This document shows positions 28,683 to 37,323 of a stretch of DNA of 38,059 bases, one piece after another. This DNA comes from a virus, in the IMG/VR virus record IMGVR_UViG_3300043449_000473, positions 1-38,059 of that record; one strand, written 5' to 3'. Each line of letters opens with the position of its first letter. Within the stretch, counting starts at the first letter, position 1. Made by a program: the position numbers and the translations under genes. The notes under the pieces are model-generated. The model made no database searches. It was not told the DNA's origin and saw only the letters and a list, made by a program, of their open reading frames with translations.

Positions 28683-29932
28683 ACCTGAGTTTTGAGTTAC
28701 TGCCTTGGCAAAAAGAAGTATTTCAGAATAAAACCAGATTTAAAGTTATTGTTGCTGGACGACGATGCGGTAAATCAAGATTATCTGCTGTAGCATTATT
28801 AGTAGAAGGACTTCGTTGTCCACAAGGTTCTGCTGTAATGTATGTAGCACCCACCCAGGGACAAGCAAGACAGATTATCTGGGATGTATTAATGGAACTA
28901 GGTAGAGATGTTATTCAGAGTAGTCATGTGAATAATATGGATATCACATTAATCAATGGAGCAAAGATATATGTTAGAGGATCAGATCGTCCAGACACTT
29001 TGCGTGGTGTCAGTCTTACTTATTTGGTGCTTGATGAAGTAGCTGACATTAAATCAGAAACCTGGGAGAAAGTATTAAGAGCTTCTCTTTCTGATAAAAA
29101 AGGTTCTGCATTATTTATTGGGACACCTAAAGGACGTAACTGGTTCTACGATATGTATAACCTTGGTCTTGATGGTACAGATGAAGAGTGGAAGTCTTGG
29201 CACTTTACTACCAAAGATAATCCACTGATTGATCCTAAAGAGATTGAAGGTGCTAAGAAGACTTTAAGTAGCTTCTCCTTCAAGCAGGAGTATGAGGCTT
29301 CCTTTGATAACGCTGGTACAGACCTCTTCAAAGAGAAGTGGATTAAGTTTGGGGAAGAGCCTGATGATGGTGTCTGGTATCTAGCAATCGACTTAGCTGG
29401 ATTTACTAATACCAACTACTCTGAGACTCGCAAGAAAAGATTAGACGAATCAGCAATCGCAGTAGTTAAAGTAACTGATGATGGTGTTTGGTTTGTTAAA
29501 AAAATTGAACATGGTAGGTGGGATGTTAAAGACGCTGCCAATCGCATTTTAAAGAACATACAGGAGTTTGAACCTGTAGGTGTAGGGATGGAGCGAGGCA
29601 CTGTTAGAAACGCTGTGTTGCCCTATCTAAGCGATCTGATGAGGTCTAAGAATACCTATGCTACTATTCAGGATTTAACTCACGGTGGTAAGCAAAAGAC
29701 TGAGCGTATTGTCTGGGCATTACAAGGTAGGTTTGAGCATGGTAAGGTTATCCTTAACGAAGAGGAAGACTGGAAAGAGTTCCAAGACCAGTTACTAATG
29801 TTCCCTACTCCTCAAGTACATGATGACTTGATTGATGCCCTGTCCTATGTAGATCAATTAGCTGTAACTTCGTACTTCTCAGATGATGATGAAGATGAAT
29901 ATGAACCGATGGACTTTGTAGCAGGATACTAA
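28679..29932 (+). CDS. Large terminase subunit (packaging ATPase-nuclease)
   Basis: 417 aa. ATPase part: Walker A variant AGRRCGKS at 26-33, Walker B LTYLVLDE at 113-120, coupling motif FIGTPKGRNWFY at about 147-158. Nuclease part, RNase H-like: WYLAIDLAG at about 232-240, GVGMERGT at about 301-308 and HDDLIDALSYVD near 381-392 supply the acidic triad. It pumps DNA into the prohead through the portal and cuts it. Normal length for this group. Confidence 0.92.
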   Translation: MNLSFELLPWQKEVFQNKTRFKVIVAGRRCGKSRLSAVALLVEGLRCPQGSAVMYVAPTQGQARQIIWDVLMELGRDVIQSSHVNNMDITLINGAKIYVRGSDRPDTLRGVSLTYLVLDEVADIKSETWEKVLRASLSDKKGSALFIGTPKGRNWFYDMYNLGLDGTDEEWKSWHFTTKDNPLIDPKEIEGAKKTLSSFSFKQEYEASFDNAGTDLFKEKWIKFGEEPDDGVWYLAIDLAGFTNTNYSETRKKRLDESAIAVVKVTDDGVWFVKKIEHGRWDVKDAANRILKNIQEFEPVGVGMERGTVRNAVLPYLSDLMRSKNTYATIQDLTHGGKQKTERIVWALQGRFEHGKVILNEEEDWKEFQDQLLMFPTPQVHDDLIDALSYVDQLAVTSYFSDDDEDEYEPMDFVAGY

Positions 29933-30426
29933 TGAACGAACTAGATAATTGCCCTCTCGCTCTACAGAGCAACTCCCTTAACATTAAGAACCACCTAAGC
30001 ACTATTGAAGAATACAACTTAGGTCCTGCAGATCCTCGTCAGCCTAACAACGAGTTCTGGGCAGCTAAAGGAGTTCTATGGGGTGTACCTGAAGGCGATG
30101 CTCGTGGTCGTCTATGTGCTAACTGTGAGTACTACTACAACACTTCTGAGATTGAAGACTGTATCGATGCTGGTCCTGCAAAGAACTTAAAAGCTTCTGC
30201 TCTGCCCCTAGAACCTAAGTGGGCTGACATTGAATCTAAACCAGTAGCTTACTGCGAGAAATTTGATATTACTTGTTCCCCTGTACGTACCTGCGATGCT
30301 CAAGAGATGGGCGGTCCAATGGACGATGAACGAGTAGATGCTGAAGAAGAAAGCAAACCAGCAGTCAATATCTATATTAATTTAAACAAGTCGTCTATCG
30401 ATGATACCACAGAGGAATTGAAATAA
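29932..30426 (+). CDS. Cys-rich metal-binding candidate between terminase and portal
   Basis: 164 aa. Six Cys are spaced C62-x2-C65, C77, C108, C115 and C121, in LCANCEYYY, EDCIDAG, VAYCEKFDITCSPVRTC. The arrangement recalls small iron-sulphur or zinc proteins, and the CxxxFxxxCSPVRTC ending is one I have seen in phage proteins at this locus. The rest is acidic with a low-complexity tail. It overlaps neighbours by one base at each end. Function unknown; a head-assembly role is suggested by place. Confidence 0.65.
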   Translation: MNELDNCPLALQSNSLNIKNHLSTIEEYNLGPADPRQPNNEFWAAKGVLWGVPEGDARGRLCANCEYYYNTSEIEDCIDAGPAKNLKASALPLEPKWADIESKPVAYCEKFDITCSPVRTCDAQEMGGPMDDERVDAEEESKPAVNIYINLNKSSIDDTTEELK

Positions 30427-32414
30427 TGGCTGAATTTAAAGAAGACGAAGTAACGACTGAAGATAAAGACCTAGTATCCTTTGTTGTTGACCATTGTAAT
30501 GGCTGGAGAGATCATCGTAATGTTAACTACCTAGACAAGTGGGAAGAGTATGAGCGTCTATGGAGAGGTATATGGGATGCTGCAGATAAGACTCGTGATT
30601 CAGAGCGTAGTCGTCTAATTACTCCAGCTCTTCAGCAAGCAGTAGAATCTAAGCAAGCTGAGATCTCTGAAGCTGTGTTTGGTCGTGGTGAATGGTTTGA
30701 TATCATTGATGACCAACAAGATCCTGAGAAAGCTGATATGCAGCTTGTACGTACTCAGATGCATGAAGACTTTAAGTTTTCTAAGGTTAAGAAGTCTTTA
30801 GACCAGATTATTCTTCTAGGTGAACTCTATGGTACTGGTATCGGTGAGATCATCGTAGCAGAGAAGACTGTAATGACTCCAGCTACTCAGCCTATCCCTG
30901 GCTCTAACATGGCTGCTATTGGTGTCAACGAGAAGCAGAAGTTCATGGTAGAGTTAAATCCTATCAACCCACGTAACTTCCTTATTGAACCTAATGCTAA
31001 AGATGTAGAAAGCTCACTAGGTGTAGCTATTGAAGAGTATGTAGCTTATCACACTATCATTCAAGGCATGGTTGACGGTACATATCGTAAAGTAGGTATT
31101 ACTCCTGCTTATGACGACATGAAGCTAGAGCCTACACAAGAAACAACACAGCGTCAAGACGACAAAGTACGAGTTGTTCGCTACTACGGTAAAGTCCCTA
31201 AAAGCTTACTTAAAGGTCTTCAGAAGAAAGACGGAGAAGAAGTAATTGATTTGTTCCCTGAAGGCTCTGAAGCTAAGGACTATGAGGATCTAGTAGAGGC
31301 TATCGTTGTTATTGCTGACGATACTTGGCTTCTCAAAGCTGAAGAATCACCTTACATGATGAACGATAGACCTATTGTTGCCTATCAAGCAGACTCAATG
31401 CCAGGTCGTTTCTGGGGTCGTGGTACTGCAGAGAAGGGCTACAACATGCAGAAGGCTATCGATGCTCAGGTACGTAGCCACTTAGACTCACTAGCCCTTA
31501 CAACAGCTCCTATGATGGCTATGGACGCTACACGTCTACCTCGTGGTGCTAAATATGAAGTACGTCCTGGTAAGAACATGTTGGTTAATGGTAATCCTAA
31601 CGAGATTATGATGCCATTCAAGTTTGGTTCTACAGATCCACAGAACTTCCAAACAGCACAGAACTTCCAAGCAATGCTCCTACAAGCTACAGGAACGATT
31701 GACAGCTCTTCTATGCCAGGTCAGGTAGCGGGGGGTGAGGCAAGTGGTGCAGGACTCTCTATGGCTCTCTCAGGGCTTATGAAGAAGAATAAAAGAACCC
31801 TTATCAACTTCCAAGAAGACTTCCTAGTTCCATTCATTACTAAAGCTGCTTGGAGATTCATGCAGTTTGATCCTGAGCGTTATCCAGTTAAGGATTATGT
31901 ATTCCTCCCAGTATCTAGCTTAGGAATGGTAGCTCGTGAGTACGAACAACAGCAGATGATGGGCTTGATGTCTACTTTAGGCGACTCTCCTATTACTCCA
32001 GTATTGTTACAAGGTGTAATCCAAGGCTCTAGTTTGTCTAATCGTGAAGAAATCATCGCTGGATTGAAGCAAATGAGCGAACCTAACCCTGAACAAGCAC
32101 AAGTACAGCAGGTAATGCAGCAGTTACAGATCCAACAACTACAAGCTAACCTGCAAAAGACTCAAGCAGAAGCTGCTCTTGCACAAGCTAACGCACAACA
32201 AGCTGGTGTAGAGACTCAGTTGATGCCAACAGAGCTACAAATCAAGGCTGCAGAGGCTCAATCTAAAGCTAATGGACCTGATGCCTTCACTCAAGCTGAG
32301 AAGATAGCTAATATCAACCTTAAACAAGCTGATATCCTATCTAATGAGCGTATTGCTCAGATGCAGATGGCTAACAAACAGTTTGAAAAGCAAGCAAAAC
32401 TGTTAAAAATGTAA
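30426..32414 (+). CDS. Portal protein
   Basis: 662 aa, in the portal position after terminase and before scaffold and capsid. The start (VVDHCNGWRDHRNVNYLDKW), the middle (YQADSMPGRFWGRGTAEKGY), the ASGAGLSMALSGLMKK segment and a long Gln/Ala-rich C-terminal coiled region are typical of large podovirus portals (P22-like barrel). Twelve copies form the DNA channel and bind terminase, then the adaptor at 2556. Confidence 0.85.
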   Translation: MAEFKEDEVTTEDKDLVSFVVDHCNGWRDHRNVNYLDKWEEYERLWRGIWDAADKTRDSERSRLITPALQQAVESKQAEISEAVFGRGEWFDIIDDQQDPEKADMQLVRTQMHEDFKFSKVKKSLDQIILLGELYGTGIGEIIVAEKTVMTPATQPIPGSNMAAIGVNEKQKFMVELNPINPRNFLIEPNAKDVESSLGVAIEEYVAYHTIIQGMVDGTYRKVGITPAYDDMKLEPTQETTQRQDDKVRVVRYYGKVPKSLLKGLQKKDGEEVIDLFPEGSEAKDYEDLVEAIVVIADDTWLLKAEESPYMMNDRPIVAYQADSMPGRFWGRGTAEKGYNMQKAIDAQVRSHLDSLALTTAPMMAMDATRLPRGAKYEVRPGKNMLVNGNPNEIMMPFKFGSTDPQNFQTAQNFQAMLLQATGTIDSSSMPGQVAGGEASGAGLSMALSGLMKKNKRTLINFQEDFLVPFITKAAWRFMQFDPERYPVKDYVFLPVSSLGMVAREYEQQQMMGLMSTLGDSPITPVLLQGVIQGSSLSNREEIIAGLKQMSEPNPEQAQVQQVMQQLQIQQLQANLQKTQAEAALAQANAQQAGVETQLMPTELQIKAAEAQSKANGPDAFTQAEKIANINLKQADILSNERIAQMQMANKQFEKQAKLLKM

Positions 32415-32421
32415 AAAGTAC

Positions 32422-32450
32422 TTGACTTTTGAGTAAATCTGTGTTATAAT
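32422..32450 (+). promoter_or_regulatory. Sigma70 promoter ahead of scaffold/capsid genes
   Basis: TTGACT (32422-32427), 17 bases, TATAAT (32445-32450), with TGT before the -10 box. Nearly the same sequence as the promoter at 2505. Predicted start near 32458, which rules out a start at 32471 having a leader and supports ATG 32498. Confidence 0.85.
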
Positions 32451-32497
32451 ATTAACATACTAACACACATTTGCTCCCTTGTCAAGGAAAAAGTAAA

Positions 32498-32746
32498 ATG
32501 AATCGAGAGCTGCAGACCTATTACGAGAATCGCTTTGAGATGATGGCTACCAAAGGGTGGCAGGATCTCTTAGAAGACTTAGAATTAATGATTTCTACTA
32601 CTGATACAGTAAGAGGAATCGATACAGAACAACAACTCCACTTCAGGAAGGGCGAAATGTCCATCATGAATTGGATTAAGACACTTAGAGAGTCTAGTAC
32701 AGAAGTATACGAACAGTTACAGGAAGAGATTTCAAGTGACTCGTAG
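32498..32746 (+). CDS. Hypothetical 82-aa protein
   Basis: ATG 32498 with AAGGA upstream. MNRELQTYYENRFEMMATKG and WQDLLEDLELMISTTDTVRG, then a helix with IMNWIKTLRE. Small proteins with this opening recur between portal and scaffold genes in podoviruses. Function unknown. Overlaps the next gene by 11 bases. Confidence 0.7.
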   Translation: MNRELQTYYENRFEMMATKGWQDLLEDLELMISTTDTVRGIDTEQQLHFRKGEMSIMNWIKTLRESSTEVYEQLQEEISSDS

Positions 32747-32969
32747 GCTTTACGACTTTCAGTGTGAAAAGAATCATCTAATGGAGTCTTTCGTCGATGA
32801 GACGGTTAAAGAGACTACATGTGATGTGTGTGGCGAGAAAACAACTCGCATCATCTCCCCTGCTAAGATATCTTTAGATCCTCTTAGTGGGCAGTTCCCT
32901 GGAGCAACAGCAAAGTGGAGCAGAATGAGAGCTGAGAAGCTGGCATTGGAGAGGAAAACAAATAGTTAA
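32736..32969 (+). CDS. FmdB-type zinc-ribbon protein, GTG start
   Basis: 77 aa from GTG 32736. YDFQCEKNH followed by TTCDVCGEKTTRIISPAKIS is the regulatory-protein FmdB zinc-ribbon pattern: Cys10 with His14 nearby, then the CxxC pair at 29-32. A basic C-terminal helix follows. Such ribbons are frequent near phage capsid genes; role unknown. Confidence 0.75.
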   Translation: MTRRLYDFQCEKNHLMESFVDETVKETTCDVCGEKTTRIISPAKISLDPLSGQFPGATAKWSRMRAEKLALERKTNS

Positions 32970-32971
32970 TC

Positions 32972-33009
32972 GATTCATAAGTGGACTCTTGACCACCGAA
33001 TCATTTTTT
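32972..33009 (+). terminator. Hairpin with T6 run, weak terminator or attenuator
   Basis: GATTC...GTGG, an 8-base loop, CCAC...GAATC (32972-33002) with an asymmetric internal loop, then A and T6 to 33009. It could partly terminate transcripts before the scaffold gene. A TTGACC box overlaps it, but no good -10 follows. Confidence 0.4.
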
Positions 33010-33047
33010 AAATTATCCTAAAATCGCATTGCGACAGGAGTATATAC

Positions 33048-33878
33048 ATGGCTGCTAATTTTATCGAACTGCAACAAGAAGAATCAACTGAAGTTTATGC
33101 TGACCCAACAGCACACCAAGAAACAACTAGTTTAGAACCTACTCAAGAAGTAGTAAATACTGAGCAAGTTACAGAACCTGAAGTACCTGAAAAGTACAAA
33201 GGCAAAAGTCTTGATGAGATTGTCAAGATGCACCAAGAAGCTGAAAAGCTAATAGGTCGTCAAGCACAAGAAGTTGGGGAAGTACGCAAGCTGGCTGATT
33301 CCCTTTTAAAGCAACAACTCGAATCCAAGCACGACTCACAGCCAGTACAAGCACAAGAGATTGATTGGTATGAAGACCCTGCCAAAGCAGTGAATCAGGC
33401 AGTAGAGAATAACCCAATTCTAAAGCAGTTAGCTCAACAGCAAGCTTTAAATGCTCAGCAAGCTACACTACAGCAGATTGAAAAAGCTCATCCTGATTAT
33501 TTAAGTGTAGCGCAGTCGGAAGACTTTCTGAACTGGGTTAAAGATTCTAAGATTCGTACTAACATGTTAATACAAGCTGAGAATTATGACGCAGATGCAG
33601 CATTAGAACTTTTAGGGACTTACAAGTCTATTAAAGGTATTAAAGACCAACAACAGCAAACAACCCAAGCTGCTGATGAGTCGTTGAAGAAGTCTGATGG
33701 TGAAGCTAGAAGTAAAGCACTTAAAACTGCAGCCGTTCAACAAGGTGGTACAGGCGAGTCAACTAAACCCATTTATCGTCGTGCAGACTTAATTCGCTTA
33801 AGAATGCAAGATCCTAGACGTTACGAAAGTATGGCAGATGATATTCTGAATGCTTACGCAGAAGGTCGGGTTCGTTAA
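33048..33878 (+). CDS. Scaffolding protein
   Basis: 276 aa, acidic N terminus, Gln/Glu/Ala-rich helices, no aromatic core, and a basic C-terminal end (IYRRADLIRLRMQDPRRYES) as in podovirus scaffolds that bind the inside of the capsid shell. EKYKGKSLDEIVKMHQEAEK at about 49-68 is a widespread scaffold motif. It sits directly before the capsid gene with AGGAG at the start. Confidence 0.82.
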   Translation: MAANFIELQQEESTEVYADPTAHQETTSLEPTQEVVNTEQVTEPEVPEKYKGKSLDEIVKMHQEAEKLIGRQAQEVGEVRKLADSLLKQQLESKHDSQPVQAQEIDWYEDPAKAVNQAVENNPILKQLAQQQALNAQQATLQQIEKAHPDYLSVAQSEDFLNWVKDSKIRTNMLIQAENYDADAALELLGTYKSIKGIKDQQQQTTQAADESLKKSDGEARSKALKTAAVQQGGTGESTKPIYRRADLIRLRMQDPRRYESMADDILNAYAEGRVR

Positions 33879-33907
33879 TTTTAATTTATATTTAGGAGAT
33901 TTACAAA

Positions 33908-34864
33908 ATGGCTTCAATCGCATATCCAGGTGGTAGTGGTACAATCGTAGCAAAGACTCAAGCAGACAAGTTCATTCCAGAAATTTGGTCTGATGAAGTT
34001 ATCGCTGCTTATCAAAAGAACTTGGTTCTCGCTAACCTAGTTAACAAGATGACCATGAAGGGCAAGAAAGGTGATGTACTTCACATTCCTAAGCCAACTC
34101 GTGGTTCTGCTTTCGCTAAAGCAGCAAACACAGCAGTAACTATCCAAGCTGATACAGAGACAGAAGTTCTAGTTTCTGTAGACCAGCACTTCGAATACTC
34201 ACGTTTCATTGAGGACATCGTTGAAGTTCAAGCTTTAGCATCACTCCGTCGCTTCTACACAGAAGATGCTGGTTATGCTTTGTCTAAGAAAGTTGATGAC
34301 ACATTGTTTGCTTTAGGTAAATCCTTTGGTGATGGTGATGGCTCTGACTGGACTAACAGTGCAACATTCTACTCAAACGCTGGTACAGCCTTGGGTGCAT
34401 ACGCTGAAGACACAGTAGCTTCTACTTCTACTTTCACTGATGCGGTTTTCCGTGCTTTGATCAAGAAGATGGATGACGCTGATGTTCCTATGGATGGTCG
34501 TTTCTTCGTTGTTCCTCCTTCAGTTCGTCAAGCTATTCTCGGTATCGATCGTTACAATAGCTCTGACTTCGTTGATGGTCGTGGTGTTAACAATGGTATG
34601 ATCGGTAGCTTGTATGGTATCGACATCTATGTATCAAGCAACTGCCCAACCATCGAAACTGATGCTAACAACACTGCTGGTGGTGATGTTAAAGCAGCCG
34701 TATTAGCTCATAAAGATACTATGGTATTGGCTGAGCAATTAGGTGTTCGTTCACAGATTCAATACAAACAAGAATACTTGTCTACTCTTTATACTGCAGA
34801 TACACTCTACGGTGTTAAAGTTGTACGTCCAGAAGCTGGTTTCGTATTAGCTGTTAACGGTTAA
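33908..34864 (+). CDS. Major capsid protein
   Basis: 318 aa, the likely HK97-fold shell protein: N-terminal arm, a long helix with EVIAAYQKNLVLANLVNKM, the IEDIVEVQALASLRRFYTED spine helix and a C-terminal domain with FFVVPPSVRQAILGIDRY. AGGAG lies eight bases before the ATG, and codon choice is even and frequent, as expected of the most abundant virion protein. A strong terminator follows it. Confidence 0.9.
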   Translation: MASIAYPGGSGTIVAKTQADKFIPEIWSDEVIAAYQKNLVLANLVNKMTMKGKKGDVLHIPKPTRGSAFAKAANTAVTIQADTETEVLVSVDQHFEYSRFIEDIVEVQALASLRRFYTEDAGYALSKKVDDTLFALGKSFGDGDGSDWTNSATFYSNAGTALGAYAEDTVASTSTFTDAVFRALIKKMDDADVPMDGRFFVVPPSVRQAILGIDRYNSSDFVDGRGVNNGMIGSLYGIDIYVSSNCPTIETDANNTAGGDVKAAVLAHKDTMVLAEQLGVRSQIQYKQEYLSTLYTADTLYGVKVVRPEAGFVLAVNG

Positions 34865-34874
34865 GAAGTAACTC

Positions 34875-34904
34875 AAGATCACCTCTTCGGAGGTGGTTTT
34901 GTTT
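34875..34904 (+). terminator. Rho-independent terminator with UUCG tetraloop
   Basis: CACCTC (34880-34885), TTCG, GAGGTG (34890-34895), extended by A-U pairs, then TTTTGTTT. An exceptionally stable hairpin right after the capsid gene, likely limiting expression of the fibre genes relative to capsid. Confidence 0.92.
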
Positions 34905-34948
34905 AAGTATTCTTTAATTGTATATTCTATATTAAAGAGTCTTTAAAC
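34901..34948. repeat. 18-bp inverted repeat after the terminator
   Basis: 34901-34918 and 34931-34948 are inverted copies (15 of 18 matching) around a 12-base spacer. It follows the terminator's T-run at once. It may be a second hairpin or an mRNA 5' end structure. A weak promoter (TTGTTT, 16 bases, TATATT at 34921-34926) lies inside it. Confidence 0.6.
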
Positions 34949-34970
34949 AAAATAAACACAAGGAGTTTGA

Positions 34971-36509
34971 ATGTCCATTTATAGGGGTGCAGGTGGCTCA
35001 GGAGATGCTACAGCAGACTCATCTAGTGAAGCCTTACTAGTTCGTGAACTAGCTGTTGAGGTACAAGCCGATGCAGACGCTGCTGCTGCCTCTGCAACTG
35101 CTGCTTCAACTTCAGCAAGTAATGCATCAACTTCAGCAACTAACGCAGCTAGTTCTGCAACCAATGCCAGTAACTCTGCTTCTTCAGCAAGCACATCAGC
35201 GACTAACGCATCTAACAGTGCGTCTACAGCTACTACTAAAGCCTCTGAAGCATCTACGTCAGCAACTGCTGCTGCAGCTTCAGCAACAAGTGCATCCAAT
35301 TCTGCTACTACAGCAACTACTCAGGCAACTAATGCTTCCACTTCCGCATCTGGAGCAAGCACTTCAGCAACTAACGCAGCCAACTCAGCCACTACAGCAA
35401 GCACTCAAGCATCAAACGCTTCAAGCAGTGCATCGGCTGCTTCCACTTCTGCAACCAATGCAGCAAGCTCAGCTACATCCGCAGCAGGAAGTGCTACTTC
35501 AGCAACTTCTTCAGCCTCTAGTGCCAGCACTTCTGCAACTAATGCAGCAGCCAGCGCTACAAGTGCAGGAACATCAGCAAGCACAGCAACTACTCAAGCA
35601 GGCATAGCAACTACACAGGCTTCTAACGCTGCTACGAGTGCCACTACAGCGTCTACACAAGCTAGTAATGCTAGTACCTCAGCTACGAACGCTGCAGCCT
35701 CTGCGACTTCTGCAAGCACTTCTGCATCGACTGCTACAACACAAGCTACTAATGCAAGTAACTCAGCTAGTAATGCTGCTACTTCAGCAACTAACGCTGC
35801 TAATTCAGCAACACTTGCAGCATCCTATACACCAAGTCAAACAGGTAACTCTGGTAAGTTTTTAACTACTAACGGTACTACTACCTCTTGGGGTTCTGCA
35901 GTTACTTCTGTTACTGGAACTGCTCCAATAGTTTCAAGTGGCGGAACAACTCCTGCACTTTCTCTAGCAAATACTACTGTAACTCCAGCAGCATATACTA
36001 ATGCTAATATTACTGTTGACGCACAAGGTCGTATTACTGCTGCTTCTAATGGCTCTGCTGGCGGAGTAACTACTTTCTCTGCAGGTACAACAGGGTTTAC
36101 ACCCAGCACAGCATCTACAGGAGCAATTACTCTTGCGGGTACTTTAGCAATTGCCAATGGCGGTACAGGACAAACAACTGCTGTAAATGCTTTCAATGCA
36201 CTTAGCCCACTCACTACACTAGGTGATATTCTTTACGAGGAAACAGGCGGTTTAGCAGCAAGACTTCCAATTGGTACTACTAGTCAAGTATTAAGTGTTG
36301 TGTCTGGTAAACCAGCGTGGACTACAGCTAGTGGAGGCGGTCAATACTTTGGTACTGCTGCTACTAAAGCTATTGCTTATAACTCAAACACTATTGCAGA
36401 GAATGTCACAGTTACTGCTGGTAACAACGGACTCTCTGCTGGTCCAATCACAATTAATACAGGATTCACAGTCACAGTAGAAACTGGTGCTGGTTGGGTC
36501 ATCGTCTAA
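34971..36509 (+). CDS. Long tail fibre with alanine-heptad shaft
   Basis: 512 aa, three parts. Residues 1-35 (YRGAGGSGDATADSS) recur as the virion-binding start of phage fibres. Residues about 36-288 are some 36 heptads of the form S/Q-A-S/T-x-A-x-x with almost only Ala, Ser, Thr and Asn; Ala at two positions per heptad suggests a tight Ala-based coiled coil, as in lambda Stf-type fibres. Residues about 289-512 are beta shaft and head (SGKFLTTNGTTTSWG, GGTGQTTAVNAFNAL). AAGGAG before the ATG. The host-binding tip is probably supplied by this C terminus and the following genes. Confidence 0.85.
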   Translation: MSIYRGAGGSGDATADSSSEALLVRELAVEVQADADAAAASATAASTSASNASTSATNAASSATNASNSASSASTSATNASNSASTATTKASEASTSATAAAASATSASNSATTATTQATNASTSASGASTSATNAANSATTASTQASNASSSASAASTSATNAASSATSAAGSATSATSSASSASTSATNAAASATSAGTSASTATTQAGIATTQASNAATSATTASTQASNASTSATNAAASATSASTSASTATTQATNASNSASNAATSATNAANSATLAASYTPSQTGNSGKFLTTNGTTTSWGSAVTSVTGTAPIVSSGGTTPALSLANTTVTPAAYTNANITVDAQGRITAASNGSAGGVTTFSAGTTGFTPSTASTGAITLAGTLAIANGGTGQTTAVNAFNALSPLTTLGDILYEETGGLAARLPIGTTSQVLSVVSGKPAWTTASGGGQYFGTAATKAIAYNSNTIAENVTVTAGNNGLSAGPITINTGFTVTVETGAGWVIV

Positions 36510-36518
36510 GGATAAATT

Positions 36519-36923
36519 ATGGCTGGCAAAATTACAATCAGCACACTTAATAACGATACAGGAGTATTAGCTACTCAGAATGGCATGACTGGTATTGCTA
36601 AAGCATGGGTAAACTTTACTGGTGGCGATGGTAATACTGCTGGCACAATAGTTACTTCTTACAATGTATCTAGCATTACAGTCAATGGCACAGGCGATTA
36701 CACAGTTACTTTTACCACTTCTATGCCTAGTGCAAACTATGTGATTGCTGGTACTGCATCAAGAAGCGACCCTGGAAATGGACCATTTTCGCTATGCGTA
36801 ACTCCTTCAACAGCACCAACATCTTCAGCGGTTCGAGTAATTACTGGTTATGGTGGCTCAAGAGCATCTGCTGGTTCTCCTAATAACTGCGTAAATGCTT
36901 GCGTTGCAATATTAAGTTCATAA
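36519..36923 (+). CDS. Fibre-tip domain protein C1
   Basis: 134 aa, beta-rich. AKAWVNFTG, SYNVSSITVNGTGDYTVTFT and a MPSANYVIAGTA strand are the signature of a domain also found at the C terminus of many aquatic phage fibres. Encoded here as a separate small gene just after the main fibre, and homologous to the next gene. Likely a receptor-contacting or fibre-capping subunit. Confidence 0.65.
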   Translation: MAGKITISTLNNDTGVLATQNGMTGIAKAWVNFTGGDGNTAGTIVTSYNVSSITVNGTGDYTVTFTTSMPSANYVIAGTASRSDPGNGPFSLCVTPSTAPTSSAVRVITGYGGSRASAGSPNNCVNACVAILSS

Positions 36924-36932
36924 GGATAAATC

Positions 36933-37313
36933 ATGGCTGGCACACTAACAATATCAACGCTATCAGACGGCACTAATAGCACTTCTTCTACTAACTGTAT
37001 TCAAGGTTCTGCAAAAGCATGGGTAAGATTTAACGGAACTGCATCAACAATAACAAATTCTTACAATGTAAGTTCTTTGACAAAAAACACTACTGGCGAT
37101 TACACAATTACATTTACCAATGCTTTAGCCAATGCTAACTACAACACAGTTTTAGGTTGTAGAAACGATTATCAAGGCACAAATGCTGATATGGCAATTA
37201 ACATAAAATTTGGTACAAGCCCTACAACAACAACTGTAAGTATTACTTGCGCTAGGTCAGGGGTAGGTAATATTGACTCAGGCATTGTTAATGCAACAAT
37301 CTTTGGAACTTAA
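36933..37313 (+). CDS. Fibre-tip domain protein C2
   Basis: 126-aa paralogue of the previous protein: same MAG(K/T)xTISTL start, AKAWVRFNG, SYNVSSLTKNTTGDYTITFT and ANYN, with a different C-terminal half. The pair is a tandem duplication with divergence in the part expected to face the receptor. Its last 27 bases are repeated at the window start. Confidence 0.65.
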   Translation: MAGTLTISTLSDGTNSTSSTNCIQGSAKAWVRFNGTASTITNSYNVSSLTKNTTGDYTITFTNALANANYNTVLGCRNDYQGTNADMAINIKFGTSPTTTTVSITCARSGVGNIDSGIVNATIFGT

Positions 37314-37323
37314 AGGACTTAAA

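Noticed and set aside
33000-33047. Promoter directly ahead of the scaffold gene
   Set aside because: TTGACC is present, but no acceptable -10 box lies 16-18 bases downstream.
34979-35607. Long antisense and +1-frame reading frames over the fibre gene
   Set aside because: They are artefacts of the Ala/Ser/Thr heptad repeats: low-complexity Val/Ala or Leu/Gln products, no ribosome sites, and fully overlap a convincing fibre gene.
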